A DNA stretch of 64,000 nt, taken from the NCBI GenBank assembly GCA_022702705.1, contig CM040424.1, positions 140,913,665 to 140,977,664 of the forward strand, in the 5' to 3' direction. Both the position numbers and the translations under genes were made by a program. The notes beneath the pieces were generated by a model. The model was not told the origin of the DNA. It made no database searches and worked only from the letters and a program-made list of their open reading frames with translations. The stretch is from Papilionanthe hookeriana x Papilionanthe teres. Its lineage: Eukaryota; Streptophyta; Magnoliopsida; Asparagales; Orchidaceae. Below, piece by piece: positions 30,585 to 41,945 of this stretch (the first letter of the stretch is position 1; the number at the start of each line of letters is the position of its first letter).

Positions 30585-32962
30585 GAGAGGGTGGAGGGCC
30601 TCCCAGGGAGAGTTAGGGCTTGGGATCAGCTGCTCTGGGCATGGGAAGAACAGCTACAATGGCCACTGGGGATGGGGCAGCTCAACAAGGGAGAATTCCA
30701 AAGTTGGCTCACATGTGAGCTCTCGGCCATGGTGTTTTCCGGCGGCCTGGTGGCTGGCCGGCCAGGCATGGGTCACCCTCAAGGTCAGGTGGGTCAGGGG
30801 TTGAATTTGGTGAAGTCAATTGGAGTTTGACATGTGTAAAAAGCTTGATTAAAATGGAATGGGGGGAGAGTGTATTTTGAGCTTATTTTGGTCAACTCAT
30901 GCAAATGGGTTTGGTTCACCCTCCCATGACCTGGTGTGGGCTGAGGGAAAGTCATTTGGTTCAGCTTGATTGGAGTGGTGAAGTCTCCATCCATGGTGAG
31001 GTGGCTAAGCATGGTTTAGAGTGTGACATGAATATGGTTAAAAGGGCTTAATGAAGGATTAGGAAAGAATCCCCTCTTCTTGCCATTAATGGCTTGGTGA
31101 GGTGGAAAGTGGTCTCCATGGCTTCCATGTGGCTTGTACATGGCTCAATGGCTCACATTAGGCTTGGAAAAAGTTTGGTCAATTTCATAAAAATGGGTTT
31201 TAAGAATTTTGGATATTTTGGTGAAAATTTGGATGAAGCTTCATTTAGAATTATTTGATCATTAGTTTATGACTTAGGGATGATTTTAATTGAATGGATG
31301 ATGTAGAAAAATATCATGTGGGCTTTGGATGAATTTTTGGGCTTTTGGATTTGGTGGAAGTGGGCTTTTAGAATGGTTTAAGAAAGTGGGCCTTTAAGTT
31401 TAAAAATGAGTTTATGGATGGGAATTTTGTAAAGAGGTTGGGCCAAATAATTGTTAGGTTTAGCTCATGGATGTGTCATGAGAGACTTGATGCAAATTGG
31501 GGGTGATTTGGGTTTGAATTGGGTTGAATTTGGGCTCTTTTGGTGAATGGGCCAATATAGGTCAAAGTGGGCCAAGTTGGGCCAATGTTGGGCTAGGGTT
31601 GAAATTGATGTAAAATTAATGTTGAGAAATGTTTATGGGAGTGTTTCAAAGAGGTTTTGACTTTGGTTGGGCTTTGATTTTGGGGTTTGGGCTCATTTGG
31701 GTTAGGTTTGGGTTTAGGTCAAAATTGGGCCTCTTAGCTTTGGGTTGAATTTGAGTGGAGTTTGGGTCTAAATGTTGGGCAAATCATGTTAGTGTTTTTA
31801 TTTGTGGGGATGCTAAGGAAGATTTAGAAAAGATTTGGGGTTAATTGGAGTTGAATTGGGTGAGTTTGGGTTAGGTTTGGGTCATGGGTCCAAATTAGGC
31901 TTTAAGGCCAAAAGTGAAATTGGATCCAAATGTCAATCAAATTGGACTCGGATTTGGTCTAGATTGGTGTTGGGAATGTTTAATTGAAGTTTAGAATTGA
32001 ATTGGACCAGAATTTGGGTCAATTGGGTAGGTTTGGTTTGACATTGGGTTCACTTAGGGTTAAAATGGGTCAAATTGGGGGTTTTGACAAAAGTAGGGTA
32101 AATTGAAAAAATTGGCCCATGGTGTAGTTGAACAAAATGAAATTGGGAATATTTTGGATTTTTTAGAATTTTCTGGGAATTTTCTGAATTTTTGGATTTT
32201 TGGGTCAAGAGGGGTATTTTGGGTATTTGGAGGGTATTGGGAGGTATTTTTCGAATTTTTGGTATTTTTGGGTATGGATGATCAATTTGAGTGATGTGGA
32301 AATGTTTGGGATTGATTTTGGGGAATTTTTGGTGATTTGGAAATTTTTTGAAATTTTGGGTAGTTTCAAGAGTTTTGGGTAGGTTAGGCGGGTGTAGGGT
32401 CCCGGGGGTCAAAAATTGAAAATTTAGAAAAATGAAGATTGAGTAAATTTAAGTGGAATAAAATCATTTTGGTTGAGCCATGAAGCCATATCAAGCCCAC
32501 ATGAGCCATGAAGGGACTCATTTGAGGCATCCACTATGTTGTTCCTAACCCTCTTAGCCAAGGGCTTAGGGGTTAAGGACCATCCATGTGAATCACCTAC
32601 ATGAGTCGGGAGGTCAAGTTAGGTATGGGTGTGGTTTTAGGAGTTGTGTGAAAGTGTAGTGTATGAGTGTAGTGTGTGTGTAACTCAGCCCCTTCACTGA
32701 ACCGAGCCACCTGAGGCGATCCTAAGGCCAAAGAGTCCCATAGGAACCCATCCTTTAAACTTCCACATTTGATTTCAACCCTCTAGGTGATTAGGGGTCT
32801 ACGGTCAAGTTTGTGGAGTTTGCGGGGAGTTAAGAAGTGGTTTGAATTTCTAAGTGGTGGGTCCCAATTCTAGTCCTCTAGGATAGTCAAAGGAAAAGCC
32901 TAAGGCTAGATCCTAAGTACTAAAAAGAAGAAGAGAAGACCTCATCAAAAATGAGGTCAACA

Positions 32963-33480
32963 CAACCCTAAGTCTAGGTTCAACCTAACTTGAACCTAAG
33001 TTAACCTAAGTTAACTCTTAATTTGAGTTCAACCCATATTGAACTTAAGTCAACTTTAAGTCTAGGTCCAACCTAACTTAATTTAAACCTAAATCCAACT
33101 TAAACCTAACTTAAGTCTAACCCACATTAGACTTAAGTCAAACCAAACTTAGGTTCTACCCGACATGAACCTAAGTCTAACCCATGTTAGACTTAAGTCA
33201 AACCAAACTTAGGTTCAACCTGACATGAACCTAAGTCTAACCTAAACCTAACTTAAGTCTAACTCATGTTAGACTTAAGTCAAACCAAACTTAGGTTCAA
33301 CCCGACATGAACCTAAGTCTAACCTAAACCTAACTTAAGTCTAATCCATATTAGACTTAAGTCAAACCAAACTTAGGTTCAACCCGACATGAACCTAAGT
33401 CTAACCTAAACCTAACTTAAGTCTAACCCATGTTAGACTTAAGTCAAACCAAACTTAGGTTCAACCAGATATAAACCCAA
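32963..33480. repeat. 81-bp tandem array with internal hairpin
   Basis: Repeats built from AACCTAAGTC, ACTTAAGTCTAA and CAAACCAAACTTAGG. The landmark TTAGACTTAAGTC recurs near 33127, 33188, 33270, 33350 and 33432, so the unit is about 81 bases after a shorter first one. Most units contain ACTTAAGTCTAAC and its exact reverse complement 4 bases apart, a 13-base-pair stem. The array starts right at the end of LTR B. No open frame. Confidence 0.85.
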
Positions 33481-33559
33481 TATTGAATCTAACTTTAAAA
33501 CCTTTTAACTTAAGTTCAAACAGACATGAACTCAAGTTAATTCAATTTAAGTGCAAACA

Positions 33560-34080
33560 TACATAAACTCAAGATTTAAGTTTAAATTGACATAAAATCG
33601 ACATTCTAAACCAAAATCGACATAATCGACATAAATTTGACATTCTAAACCAAAATCGACATAATCGACATAAATTTGACATTTTAAACAATTAATCGAT
33701 ATAATCAACATAAATTTGACATTTCAAACAAAAATCGACAAAACCGACATAAATTTGCATTTCAAACACAACTGACATAAAATCAATATTTTAAACCAAA
33801 ATCGACATAATCGACATAAATTTGACATTTCAAACAAAAATCAACAAAACCGACATAAATTCGACATTTCAAACATAACCGACATAAAATCGACATAATC
33901 GACATAAATTTGACATTTCAAACAAAAATCGACATAACCGACATAAATTCAACATTTCAAACATAACTGACATAAAATCGACATTTCAAACAAAAATTGA
34001 CAAAATTGACATAAATTTGACATTTCAAACAAAACTTGACATTTTAAATGCAAATTTGACAAACATCTACATCAATCCAA
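33560..34080. repeat. CGACATAAATTTGACATT tandem array
   Basis: Degenerate repeats of about 40-50 bases with the words ATCGACATAA, AAATTTGACATT and CAAACAAAAATCGAC. It follows the 81-base array with a short transition (33480-33560) and shares the GACAT word with the next array. Confidence 0.8.
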
Positions 34081-34249
34081 AAATTTCCGACGACATTAAT
34101 CGACATTTAGAACATGTCAAATCAGAACATCTCACTCAATGAATATGACATTATTTTTGACAATATTCTGTTTGCAGGATGAAGACAAATTTCGTTTAGA
34201 TTTCCTTTGCATGTTATAGGGTGTGCTAATTCTGTTTTGCAGGAAGACA

Positions 34250-34530
34250 TTCTGGACCGACAATGACAAACCTAAAACTTTAGGTTAGCCACAAAACCTA
34301 AAACTTTCAATAAAACAACGACATCGACAACAATGACAAAACCAAAACTTTTAGGTTAGCCACAAAACCTAAAACTTTCAATTAAATAACGACATCGACA
34401 ACAATAAAAAAACCAAAACTTTTAAGTTAGCCACAAAACCTAAAACTTTCAATAAAACAACAACATCGACAACAATGACAAAATCAAAACTTTTAGGTTA
34501 GACACAAAACCTAAAACTTCTGACAAACAA
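34250..34530. repeat. 71-bp tandem array
   Basis: Four units of 71 bases; the word TTAGGTTAG (or TTAAGTTAG) lies at 34280, 34351, 34422 and 34493. Each unit has CCACAAAACCTAAAACTTTC and GACATCGACAACAATGAC. The 170 bases before it (34080-34250) are unique and hold no gene. Confidence 0.9.
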
Positions 34531-34559
34531 AACAACATGACATGAAAAACGACATAACA

Positions 34560-34907
34560 CAACGACATTTGGGATTGATAGTGGGTACATCTTTCCCTAA
34601 GAATAAAAATTTCCAGAAAACTAGTGATCAACATTAATCAGAAGTTTTCTTAGACAATTACAAATTGCCTAAGATGTAATTAACTATAGTAGCTTGCTTC
34701 TATAGGAGAATTAAAGAACCCATGACAGAATCTCTGGTTGACATTTCACGATCTTCTTTATATAGAAACTCTAGGATATGGCATTCTAGGACCTTCTTTA
34801 TAAGGATTATCACAAAACATTTCCTTTTTCTCTGTTTTATATTAGCCCTAAATTTCTTGATTCCTTTATAGGATTCATAGAAATAAGATTAGGGCAATAT
34901 CAAAACA
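34560..34907 (+). repeat. End of an old Tat LTR, plus orientation
   Basis: From about 34640 this matches the reverse complement of the LTR A/B end near the primer site (shared TTTTCTTAG, AAGATGTAATTAACTATAG, TTAAAGAACC), with heavy divergence. It ends CAAAACA at 34907, three bases before a primer binding site, so this is the 3' border of a plus-strand 5' LTR. The rest of that LTR to the left is not recognisable. Confidence 0.6.
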
Positions 34908-34910
34908 GAG

Positions 34911-34924
34911 TGGCGACTCCATGA
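34911..34924 (+). promoter_or_regulatory. Primer binding site of an old plus-strand Tat element
   Basis: TGGCGACTCC followed by ATGA, in the tRNA-Arg type of this lineage, three bases after the LTR end. The leader after it (34925-35080) has a run of eight G at 34980 and no match to the Tat-1/Tat-2 leader. Confidence 0.65.
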
Positions 34925-35089
34925 CATTGACATGATACGGGAATTGACAGTGATGCGAAGCCGTCCCAAGAAAGCATTGGGGGGGGTAGAGTATTTTCCA
35001 TCACCATCAAGAACATCACTAACCTTATACAAAATAAGATCTCTAAATTTCAAGCTAAGATGATTAATTAAATATAATTAAAATATTGT

Positions 35090-36015
35090 ATGAAGTCTTT
35101 AATTAATTAAAAAACAAAATGCATGAAGGATTATTTTTAATTTTCGTTCATAAATTTATACTATATTCACTGAATAACATGGTATTTTTATTTTACTTTT
35201 ATGATTTTTCTATACCAAGTTTTGAATTTTTAAAGTTTCAGTATTTAAATAAAAAATACCCTATTTTCTTACTTTTCCACGTGGCGCTGACTCGATCCTT
35301 GGCAGCTCCAAAAGCCCATGCAGTGCACTCTCATTCAAAGTTGTTCTTCCATACTAAAACCCTAAGATCTCAGTCTAGACTCAACGAAATCACATGTGGT
35401 TTGTTCCTACACCTTCATCTGGTCCAGAAGAACACATCTATATGACTAATGAAATTAAACTTCTCTTCATAAAGGCCCAAATTGAGCTTAATTTGAGGGG
35501 AAATGGAATTTACCTGAGCCTAATAGGTGAGGCCTCGATTAGGTGTTTGCAGAAGATTCAGTGGAGTCTGATAAACCTTCTGGAAGTGTCACCTTGCTCT
35601 GGGAACGAGTCTGAGTAAGAGTTCCTCCAACAGGTGGTGTGCATTTTATCAAAGTCAAGAGTAGAGAGCTTGAGGTATGAGGCTTTCAGAGGAGATCTTC
35701 TTTTTTTGGTATGAGAAAGCTCAAGGACAAAGTTATAGAGAATGTCCTATTGCTAGCCTATCTTAGGTGCAAAAAATTGGTCTCAGGCAGTGGTGGAGAT
35801 GGCTAGAGGATGGTGAGCCTGGATTAGGAAGGTATGAAGAAGCTCTGGAAGTAATTTGACAGAGTTTTCCCAAGGTTATGTGCACTCTCCTCATTTTTCC
35901 ATGAAGGGGTGGTGTTTAAATTGCCATGGAATTAGGGCTTCATTGGCCAGACTAGAGGGTGGGGAAGATTTCTTAGGTGGATGCCTGAGCGGTGCAAGCA
36001 ACTAATAGGGGTGAG
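35090..36015 (-). repeat. Old Tat LTR fragment, minus orientation
   Basis: Matches the middle of LTR B (about 29600-30640) in the same strand order: AT-rich stretch with TTTTTATTTTA and ATACCCTA, a reduced GC block (35270-35330), the GAACACATCTATAT word (35430), and AAGGGGTGGTGTTTAAA (35905-35920), the TATA-like region. Much more diverged than A from B. It is cut at 36015 by the Athila-1 LTR. Small open frames (35119-35618) have no recognisable product. Confidence 0.7.
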
Positions 36016-37786
36016 TGATACACCTATATTATATAGCATTTATGTACATATTTTTATACCTATTTTTGAGGATGTTGAACTTTAATGGAAGATATTTGTA
36101 TGTTTTTCTTAAATGTACAAATAAATGGATAAAATATGGAAAATGGAGCGAACAATGATCAAATTTGGAGAAAAAATGAAGCAGGTGTGAAATTGAACTG
36201 GGGCGTCTAAGTGCCCAGATCTGGCGCTTAAGAGCAAGCAGATAGAGAAGGCTGCACCTAAGTGCCAAAGGCCCCGCACTTAAGCGCATGGTAGTTATTA
36301 AGGAAGTGTAAAAGAAAATTAATGAATTTTGAAGTGGTGTTTAAGGCAACCCTTGGTAGATACGTGAATAATTGATAATGGGCACAAAAATGCATTTAAA
36401 TGGCTCATGAAAGGAGGCATCTCTTGGAAGATTCATTGAATGTGGACACATTTTGAAGAGACACCAAGGCAAGTTTTGGAAAACTTTAAAAAGAAGGACT
36501 TGAAAGAGAAGAAAGAGGAGAATTGAAGAGTATATTTAGTGTTTTTTAAATGTAAGAAGTTGCTGGAATTTTACTTAGAGTTTCTTCTCACTTATCTCAT
36601 TCCTAGTGAAGGAAAGGATGGATAGATAATTCTAAGTAAGAATTCATTGTTTATTAGTGATTTAGAAAGATTTTAACCCTCTAGGGTTGGGCGACCAGGC
36701 GTTGGAAGTATTGTAAGAGAAAGGAAGAGATTCAAAAAAACTTTAAGAGTTTAGTGGAGAGGAATTTGAGATAAGTTTTTATCTTTGTACTACATTTGGT
36801 TTTTAATTTAGACTTCTTGTGTTTCTACATGATTTCTAATTTTAGAATTAATTGTTGTTGTGTTTTCTCCATGAATTCTGAGTAGTTTTCTTTATCTTTT
36901 CCTTAAAATGAAAATTAATTAAGTGTTGGATGGAGTTGAGGAAGTATTAATCCTTAATTCTGGAGTAAGTTGTGATGATTTAATCCTTGTGCTTTATTTA
37001 CTTCTTGATTTGGCCAATTAAAATGTTAACATCTGTTGAGAGAACATGTAAAATTTGTGATGGTACTGCCTCAGTCAACTAATGGTAAAAATCACATGAG
37101 ATTGTATGGATGAGAAAGTAATTCATATAATTGAGGGCAATCAAATAAGAAAATATACTTTGAAGGGTGTATAGTTAGAGAACTTTAGGGTGACTGAATA
37201 AAACCCCGAATTTGGTTTATCGTTTTAGTTTTTAATATGAGAAGTTAGATACTAGGTGAAGGGAAAGGAGGGAACTATAGAGCGAGATCTAGTATCTTCC
37301 CTACCTAACTCGTCTTCAAGCCTATTTAAACTTTAAACTAGCCAATGTTCTTTATAACATCTCTAGTAAGGGTAAAGAATAATATTACTACTATTTGGTA
37401 CAACACATTTTGAATACTTCCACAACAGAACTCATATACTTATTACTTATTCATGATAAAGAAAAAGATATATTTCTTTATACCTCTTTTATCTTATAAA
37501 AATATCATTAAAATTAGTTAATTATTTACTTTATTTCAAAACATTAAAATTTACCAAAAAGAATTAAACTTCCATTTCCATGATAATATCTCTAGTTTAA
37601 GTTAGTATCTTTTTCTAAATAGATTTTGTGTTTTAATTCTTTATTACAAGTTTATAAGTTTCCCTGTGGATTTGATATTTCAGGGATTAATCAGAAAGTC
37701 CTATATTACTTGATAATAATATGTATACTTGCGTAGAATCCCAAATTTTAACTATAATAGTTGAATTCATATTTGCATCGAAGTTA
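36016..37786 (+). repeat. Athila-1 5' LTR (about 1.77 kb)
   Basis: Begins TGATACACC and has the same plan as the Athila-2 LTR: an early ATACCTATTTTTGA, a GGAGC/GGAGAA purine stretch, a palindrome cluster (36201-36287), then a region with GAGTAGTTT and CTTTA like 50490-50530. It ends before AGTTTTTGGCGCC. The left border is set by the start of similarity and the right by the primer site, so each may be off by a few bases. Confidence 0.7.
36201..36287. repeat. GGCGCTTAAGCGCC-type palindrome cluster, Athila-1 LTR
   Basis: Four copies of a palindrome around CTTAAG or CTAAG: GGGCGTCTAAGTGCCC (36201-36216), GGCGCTTAAGAGC (36223-36235), GCACCTAAGTGCC (36254-36266), GCACTTAAGCGC (36276-36287). Two more are after pol (43503-43536). 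Confidence 0.8.
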
Positions 37787-37792
37787 AGTTTT

Positions 37793-37909
37793 TGGCGCCA
37801 CTGTAAAGAAATAAATATTATTAAAGGAAATAGAAAATTAAAGCATATATATAGATATTCACGTAGTATAAATACACAAGGGATCAATTATTTGGCGTCG
37901 TTGTCGAAG
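37793..37909 (+). promoter_or_regulatory. Doubled primer-binding-site region, Athila-1
   Basis: TGGCGCCA at 37793 and, 100 bases on, TGGCGTCGTTGTCG at 37893. The expected tRNA-Asp primer site begins TGGCGCCGTTGCCGG. The second matches better over its length, the first is placed closest to the LTR end. Athila-2 shows the same doubling. Confidence 0.6.
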
Positions 37910-38079
37910 AAACAAAAAGAAAATTTTATTAAATTTTTTACAAAATTTTTAGAAAAACAAATTTCTATTTTTAAAAAGTCTTATGTAAACTTTTAGATTT
38001 ATTATATAGATATTTCAGTGTTGTTTTTATATAAGTTTATGTGTGGTTTTATTTTATTCTCATTTTTATTTTATATCAG

Positions 38080-39560
38080 TTTATGTGTAGTTCAGCTTCT
38101 GTAGGATTAGTACCTTATGATTCTGAATTATAAAGAACTATTAGAAAAATTTTAAAATTTAAAAATACAAAAAATTCAAAAATTTCCAGAATTGGCAAAC
38201 CAAAATACTGAAATTCATCACGAATTTAGATCTTTAAGTGATTATGCAAACCCTCTAGTGGATGAAATTCATGGTAGTAATCAAAATCCTGTTGTAGCTG
38301 CTAATTAATTTGAACTTATGCTTGCTATTATTCAAATGATATCAAATAATCCGTTTGGGGAAGCACCAACTGACAATTCAATTTTACAACTTGCCAATTT
38401 TCAAAAATTGTGTGTTATATTTAAATATGATGGTGTTTTGGATGATGCTATTAGACTTAGTCTTTTTCCATTCTCACTGAGGGATAAGGCTAAGATATAG
38501 TTGAGTTTGTTAGCACCTGGATCTATCAAAACTTGGGGTACTTTAGCGCAGAAATTCCTTGCTAAATATTTTCGACCATAAAAAACTGCAAAGCCTAGAA
38601 ATGATACATCTTTTTGTCAGTTTGAAGGGGAATCTATTTATGAAGCTTGGGAAAGATTTAAAGGACTCCTAAGAAAGTGTCCACACCATGTTGTGCAAGA
38701 TTGGTTAATTATTCAAACTTTTTATGATGGATTAGTTGGATCTCTTAGATCTATTATCAATGTCGCTATTGGTGGTTCATTGATGTCAAAACAATTTCAT
38801 GATGCTTATGCTTTAGTTGAAGAAATGATTACTAATAATTTTTAATGGTCTTCTGAGAGGGTACATCTAAGGAACTTAGCCAATATTGATGAATCTGAAA
38901 ATTTTGTAATGTTAGCAAATCAAGTTGCTACCATTTAAAGGAAGATAAACCAATTTGGCATGAATTTTTCTCAACTAATTTCAATGATTGAAGAGAATTA
39001 ATTAGGCCAAATGATAGATTCTCAAACATCAATACAACATTAATTGCTATAAATAATAAGTCAAATAACCCATATTCAAACTATTATAACCAATTTTTAA
39101 AAAATCATCCTAACTTTAAATGGAATAATACTAATTCGAGTGGTATTAATCAACAATGGGGGAACAACTGAATAAACCTATTGAGGAACTCAAAAAACCA
39201 AGGCAATAATAATTATAGACCTACTCATCCTCCAGGTTTTAAAAATAATCCACTATTTAAAGAAAAGAAGTGGTCTATAGAAGAAGTGGTGTTACAAATG
39301 GGAAATCTGTTACGAAGTCAAGGAGCTATAATTAGAAATATTGAGAATAAATTGGGACAAATAACAAAGTAATTAAGTAATAGAACCCAAGGAACACTTC
39401 CTAATAATATAGAAGTGAATCTAAAAGACCAAAATAAAGAGCAAGTAAAAGCTGTTCAACTTAGATGTGGAAGAGAGTTGGATGGTAGGGTTCAAAGAGA
39501 GATTGAAGTAGAGAGAGAAGAAATTGAAGAATTGACGCCCTAAAATGGTTTAGAGAGACA
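38080..39560 (+). pseudogene. Athila-1 gag
   Basis: Athila gag with the full order of motifs but many stops. It has A-I-I-Q-M-I, the F-P-F-S-L-R-D-K-A-K block (about 38465-38495), P-G-S-I-K-T-W, G-E-S-I-Y-E-A-W-E-R-F-K (about 38625-38665), and A-Y-A-L-V-E-E-M. The Trp after D-K-A-K is a TAG and the Gln before the W-S-S-E-R block is TAA. The Asn/Pro-rich tail runs to about 39300, followed by a coiled-coil-like stretch and a Glu-rich end near 39540. It encodes no protein today. Confidence 0.85.
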
Positions 39561-39599
39561 TATTTCTCCATTAAAAACTGACTTAGAAAAACTACCACC

Positions 39600-40340
39600 A
39601 CCTCTATTTCCTTAGAGACTTCATCAAAAAAAGTTGGATAAACAATGTTCAAAATTTCTGGAAATCTTTAAAAGCATACAATTAATATTTCATTTGCTGA
39701 AGCCTTAGAACAAATGCTAAGCTATGTGAAGTTTATGAAAGATATTATTAACAGAAAAATGAAGTTTGAAGATAATGAGACTGTTGCACTTAGTGAGGAG
39801 TGCAGTGCTATAATTCAGAAAAATCTTCCTAAAAAGCTTAAAGATCCTAGTAGCTTCACAATTCCCTGAGCAAAAAGAGATAAATTTTATGTGAAAGCTA
39901 TATGTGATTTAGGTGCAAGGATTAACCTTATGCCATTATGTATATTTAGAAGACTAGGATTAGGAAAAATATCCTTTACTACTGTAACTTTGCAATTAGC
40001 AGATCGATCGATAACATATCATAAGGGAGTTATAGAAGATGTTTTGTTTAAAGTGGATCAATTTAACTTTCCTGTCGATTTTATTGTGTTGGATATGAAG
40101 GAAGATAAAGAGATACCTATCATTTTGGGGAGACATTTCCTAGCAATGGGAAGAACAATGATAAATGTGCAAAAAGGTGAATTAACTATGCGTGATGGAT
40201 GAATATGATATCTGAGTGAATGCCATTTGAAAAAAAAAAACTTATGAAGAGAAACCTGAAATGAAAGAATTGGTGCACGAGCAACACGAGGAATTAGAAC
40301 AATTTGATGATTTTCATGAGGAAGAAACAAATTATGTTTA
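39600..40340 (+). pseudogene. Athila-1 aspartic protease
   Basis: Retropepsin-like domain (open part 39891-40202). The active-site motif is D-L-G-A-R where Athila-2 has D-L-G-A-S. The rest (I-N-L-M-P-L, L-Q-L-A-D-R-S, I-P-I-I-L-G-R) is well kept. The N-terminal lead with L-S-E-E-C-S-A-I-I-Q lies at 39790-39820. After 40200 the frame is broken and an A run is expanded. Confidence 0.85.
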
Positions 40341-41440
40341 AGAAAGTTTTAATGTTTTGGACATGACAGAAAAAGAAAAATCCCTTTCTCCATTAATTGA
40401 AAAATCTTCTGAACTTAAATTGTAGGTTCTTCTTAAACATTTAAAATATACCATTTTAGGTGATTCCTCAACTTTACCGATTATAATTTCCTCAAATTTA
40501 ACTTTAGAAGAAGAAGAGAGTTTAATGAAATCATTCAAGAAATATAAGAGAGCCTTTGGATGGATAATTATTGATATTAAAGGAACCAACACTTAAATTT
40601 GTATGTATAGAATTCTTATGGAAGAAAACTGTAAACCTAGGGCTGACCCTCAAATGAGAATAAATCCCATTATGAATGAAATTGTTAAGAAAGAAATTTT
40701 AAAGCTGTTAGATGCTGGAATTATTTATCCTATTTCAGATAGTGCATGTGTTAGTCCAATTCATTGTATGCCAAAGAAAGGAGGAGTAATTGTAACTATT
40801 AACAAACAAAGTGATTTAATACCAACAAGGCAAGTCACGGGATAGAGAATATGCATAGAAATATAAATATCACCACTAGGAAAGATTATTTCCATTACCA
40901 TGTCTAGATTAAATGCTAGATAGACTTGTTAGGCCTAAATACTTTAGTTTTCTGGATGAATATACTGGTTATCACCAAATACAAATCGCTCCTGAGAATT
41001 TTAAAAAAAAGCAACATTTACCAGTCCTTAAGGTATATTTGCTTTTAGAAGAATTTCCTTTGGTTTATGTAATGCCCTGCAACATTTCAAAGATGTATGA
41101 TGACTATTTTCTGTGATTTAATCGTAAAAGGAATTTAAGTTTTTATGGGTAATTTTTTGGTGTTTGGAACTTCATTCGAATCATGTTTAAAACATTTATT
41201 ACAAGTTCTTAAATGTTGTGAAGAAACTAATTTAATCTTTAACTTGGAAAAGTGACGGTTTTTGGTAGCATGAGGAATTGTTTTAGGACATCAATATCAG
41301 AAAAAGGTTTGGAAGTAGATCCTGCAAAAATACAAGTGATTGCTAATTTATCCCATCCAATAAATGTGAGAGAAATTAGGAGTTTTTTAGGACATGCTGG
41401 ATTCTACAGGCGATATATTAAAGAATTCTAAAAAAATGCT
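40341..41440 (+). pseudogene. Athila-1 reverse transcriptase
   Basis: RT with lead D-P-Q-M-R-I-N-P-I, I-Y-P-I-S and P-I-H-C-M-P-K-K-G-G (open part 40603-40845), then F-S-F-L-D-E-Y-T-G-Y-H-Q-I-Q-I-A (40940-40990). The active-site box, F-M-D-D in Athila-2, reads F-M-G-N (about 41140-41155), so both catalytic Asp are lost. The thumb (F-L-G-H-A-G-F-Y-R-R-Y-I) is at 41380-41420. Stops and slips occur throughout. Confidence 0.85.
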
Positions 41441-41945
41441 AAGCTTCTATGCCATTTACTCAAAAAAGATGTAATTTTTAATTTTGTTAAGGAGTGTCAA
41501 AAAGCTTTTGAGCTATTAAAAAAAAATTAGTCACCGCACCAGTTATTGTTTCACCAGATTAGAAAAAATCATTTGAATTAATGTGTGATGCAAGTGATTA
41601 TGCTATTGGAGCTATTTAGGATAGAAACATGATAAGATTTTCCAAGTAATTTACTATGCTAGTAAAAATCTTATTGAAACTTGAATTATTTATACTACAA
41701 TTGAGAAAGAGTTATTAGTAATAGTATTTGCTTTTGATAAATTCATATCATATTTAATTGGAACCAAATGTGCAGTGCATACAGATCATTCTACTATTAA
41801 AAATTTAATGAAAAAGAAGGATGCAAAACTAAAATTGATAAAATGGATTCTTCTTTTGCAAGAATATGATTTTGAAATAGTAGATAAAAAGGGAGTTGAT
41901 AATTAAATTTTTGATCTTCTGCCGAGGCTTGAATCTGAAAAATCA
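41441..41945 (+). pseudogene. Athila-1 RNase H
   Basis: Classical RNase H of Athila: L-M-C-D-A-S-D-Y-A (first Asp, about 41580-41605), T-I-E-K-E-L-L (about 41700), H-T-D-H-S-T-I (about 41780) and the end E-Y-D-F-E-I-V-D-K-K-G. Several stops, for example TAG for Gln/Glu near 41620. Confidence 0.8.

Larger units (their letters stand above)
4825..32962 (-). mobile_element. Tat-2: 28-kb Tat/Ogre-type LTR retrotransposon
   Basis: Complete-length element on the minus strand. 5' LTR B (25573-32962), primer site (25549-25567), leader, an unknown N-terminal ORF, gag, protease, RG-rich linker, RT, RNase H, archaeal RNase H, integrase, an accessory ORF with an AlkB domain, a 3' UTR with stem-loops and a 97-bp tandem array, polypurine tract (12191-12205), 3' LTR A (4825-12190). 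The internal region is about 13.4 kb. All coding parts carry frameshifts or stops, and the RT active site lacks an Asp. Target-site duplications cannot be checked because the left flank is Tat-1 sharing LTR A. Confidence 0.85.
25573..32962 (-). repeat. LTR B (about 7.39 kb), 5' LTR of Tat-2
   Basis: Partner of LTR A with the same start (TGTTGACC at 32962 on the minus strand) and end (CCGACA at 25573). Segments in plus coordinates: TTTATATAAA box (about 25750); (TTTAA)n block (27696-27970); AT-rich DNA with no gene (27970-29760); GC-rich block (29776-29990); TATA-like box (30574-30584, minus); TTGGG-rich block (about 31320-32400); terminal hairpin GACCTCAT...ATGAGGTC (32940-32960). Differences from LTR A are scattered substitutions and small indels, a few percent by eye, so the insertion is not brand new but not ancient. 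Open frames inside it differ between LTR copies and I do not call them genes. Confidence 0.9.
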
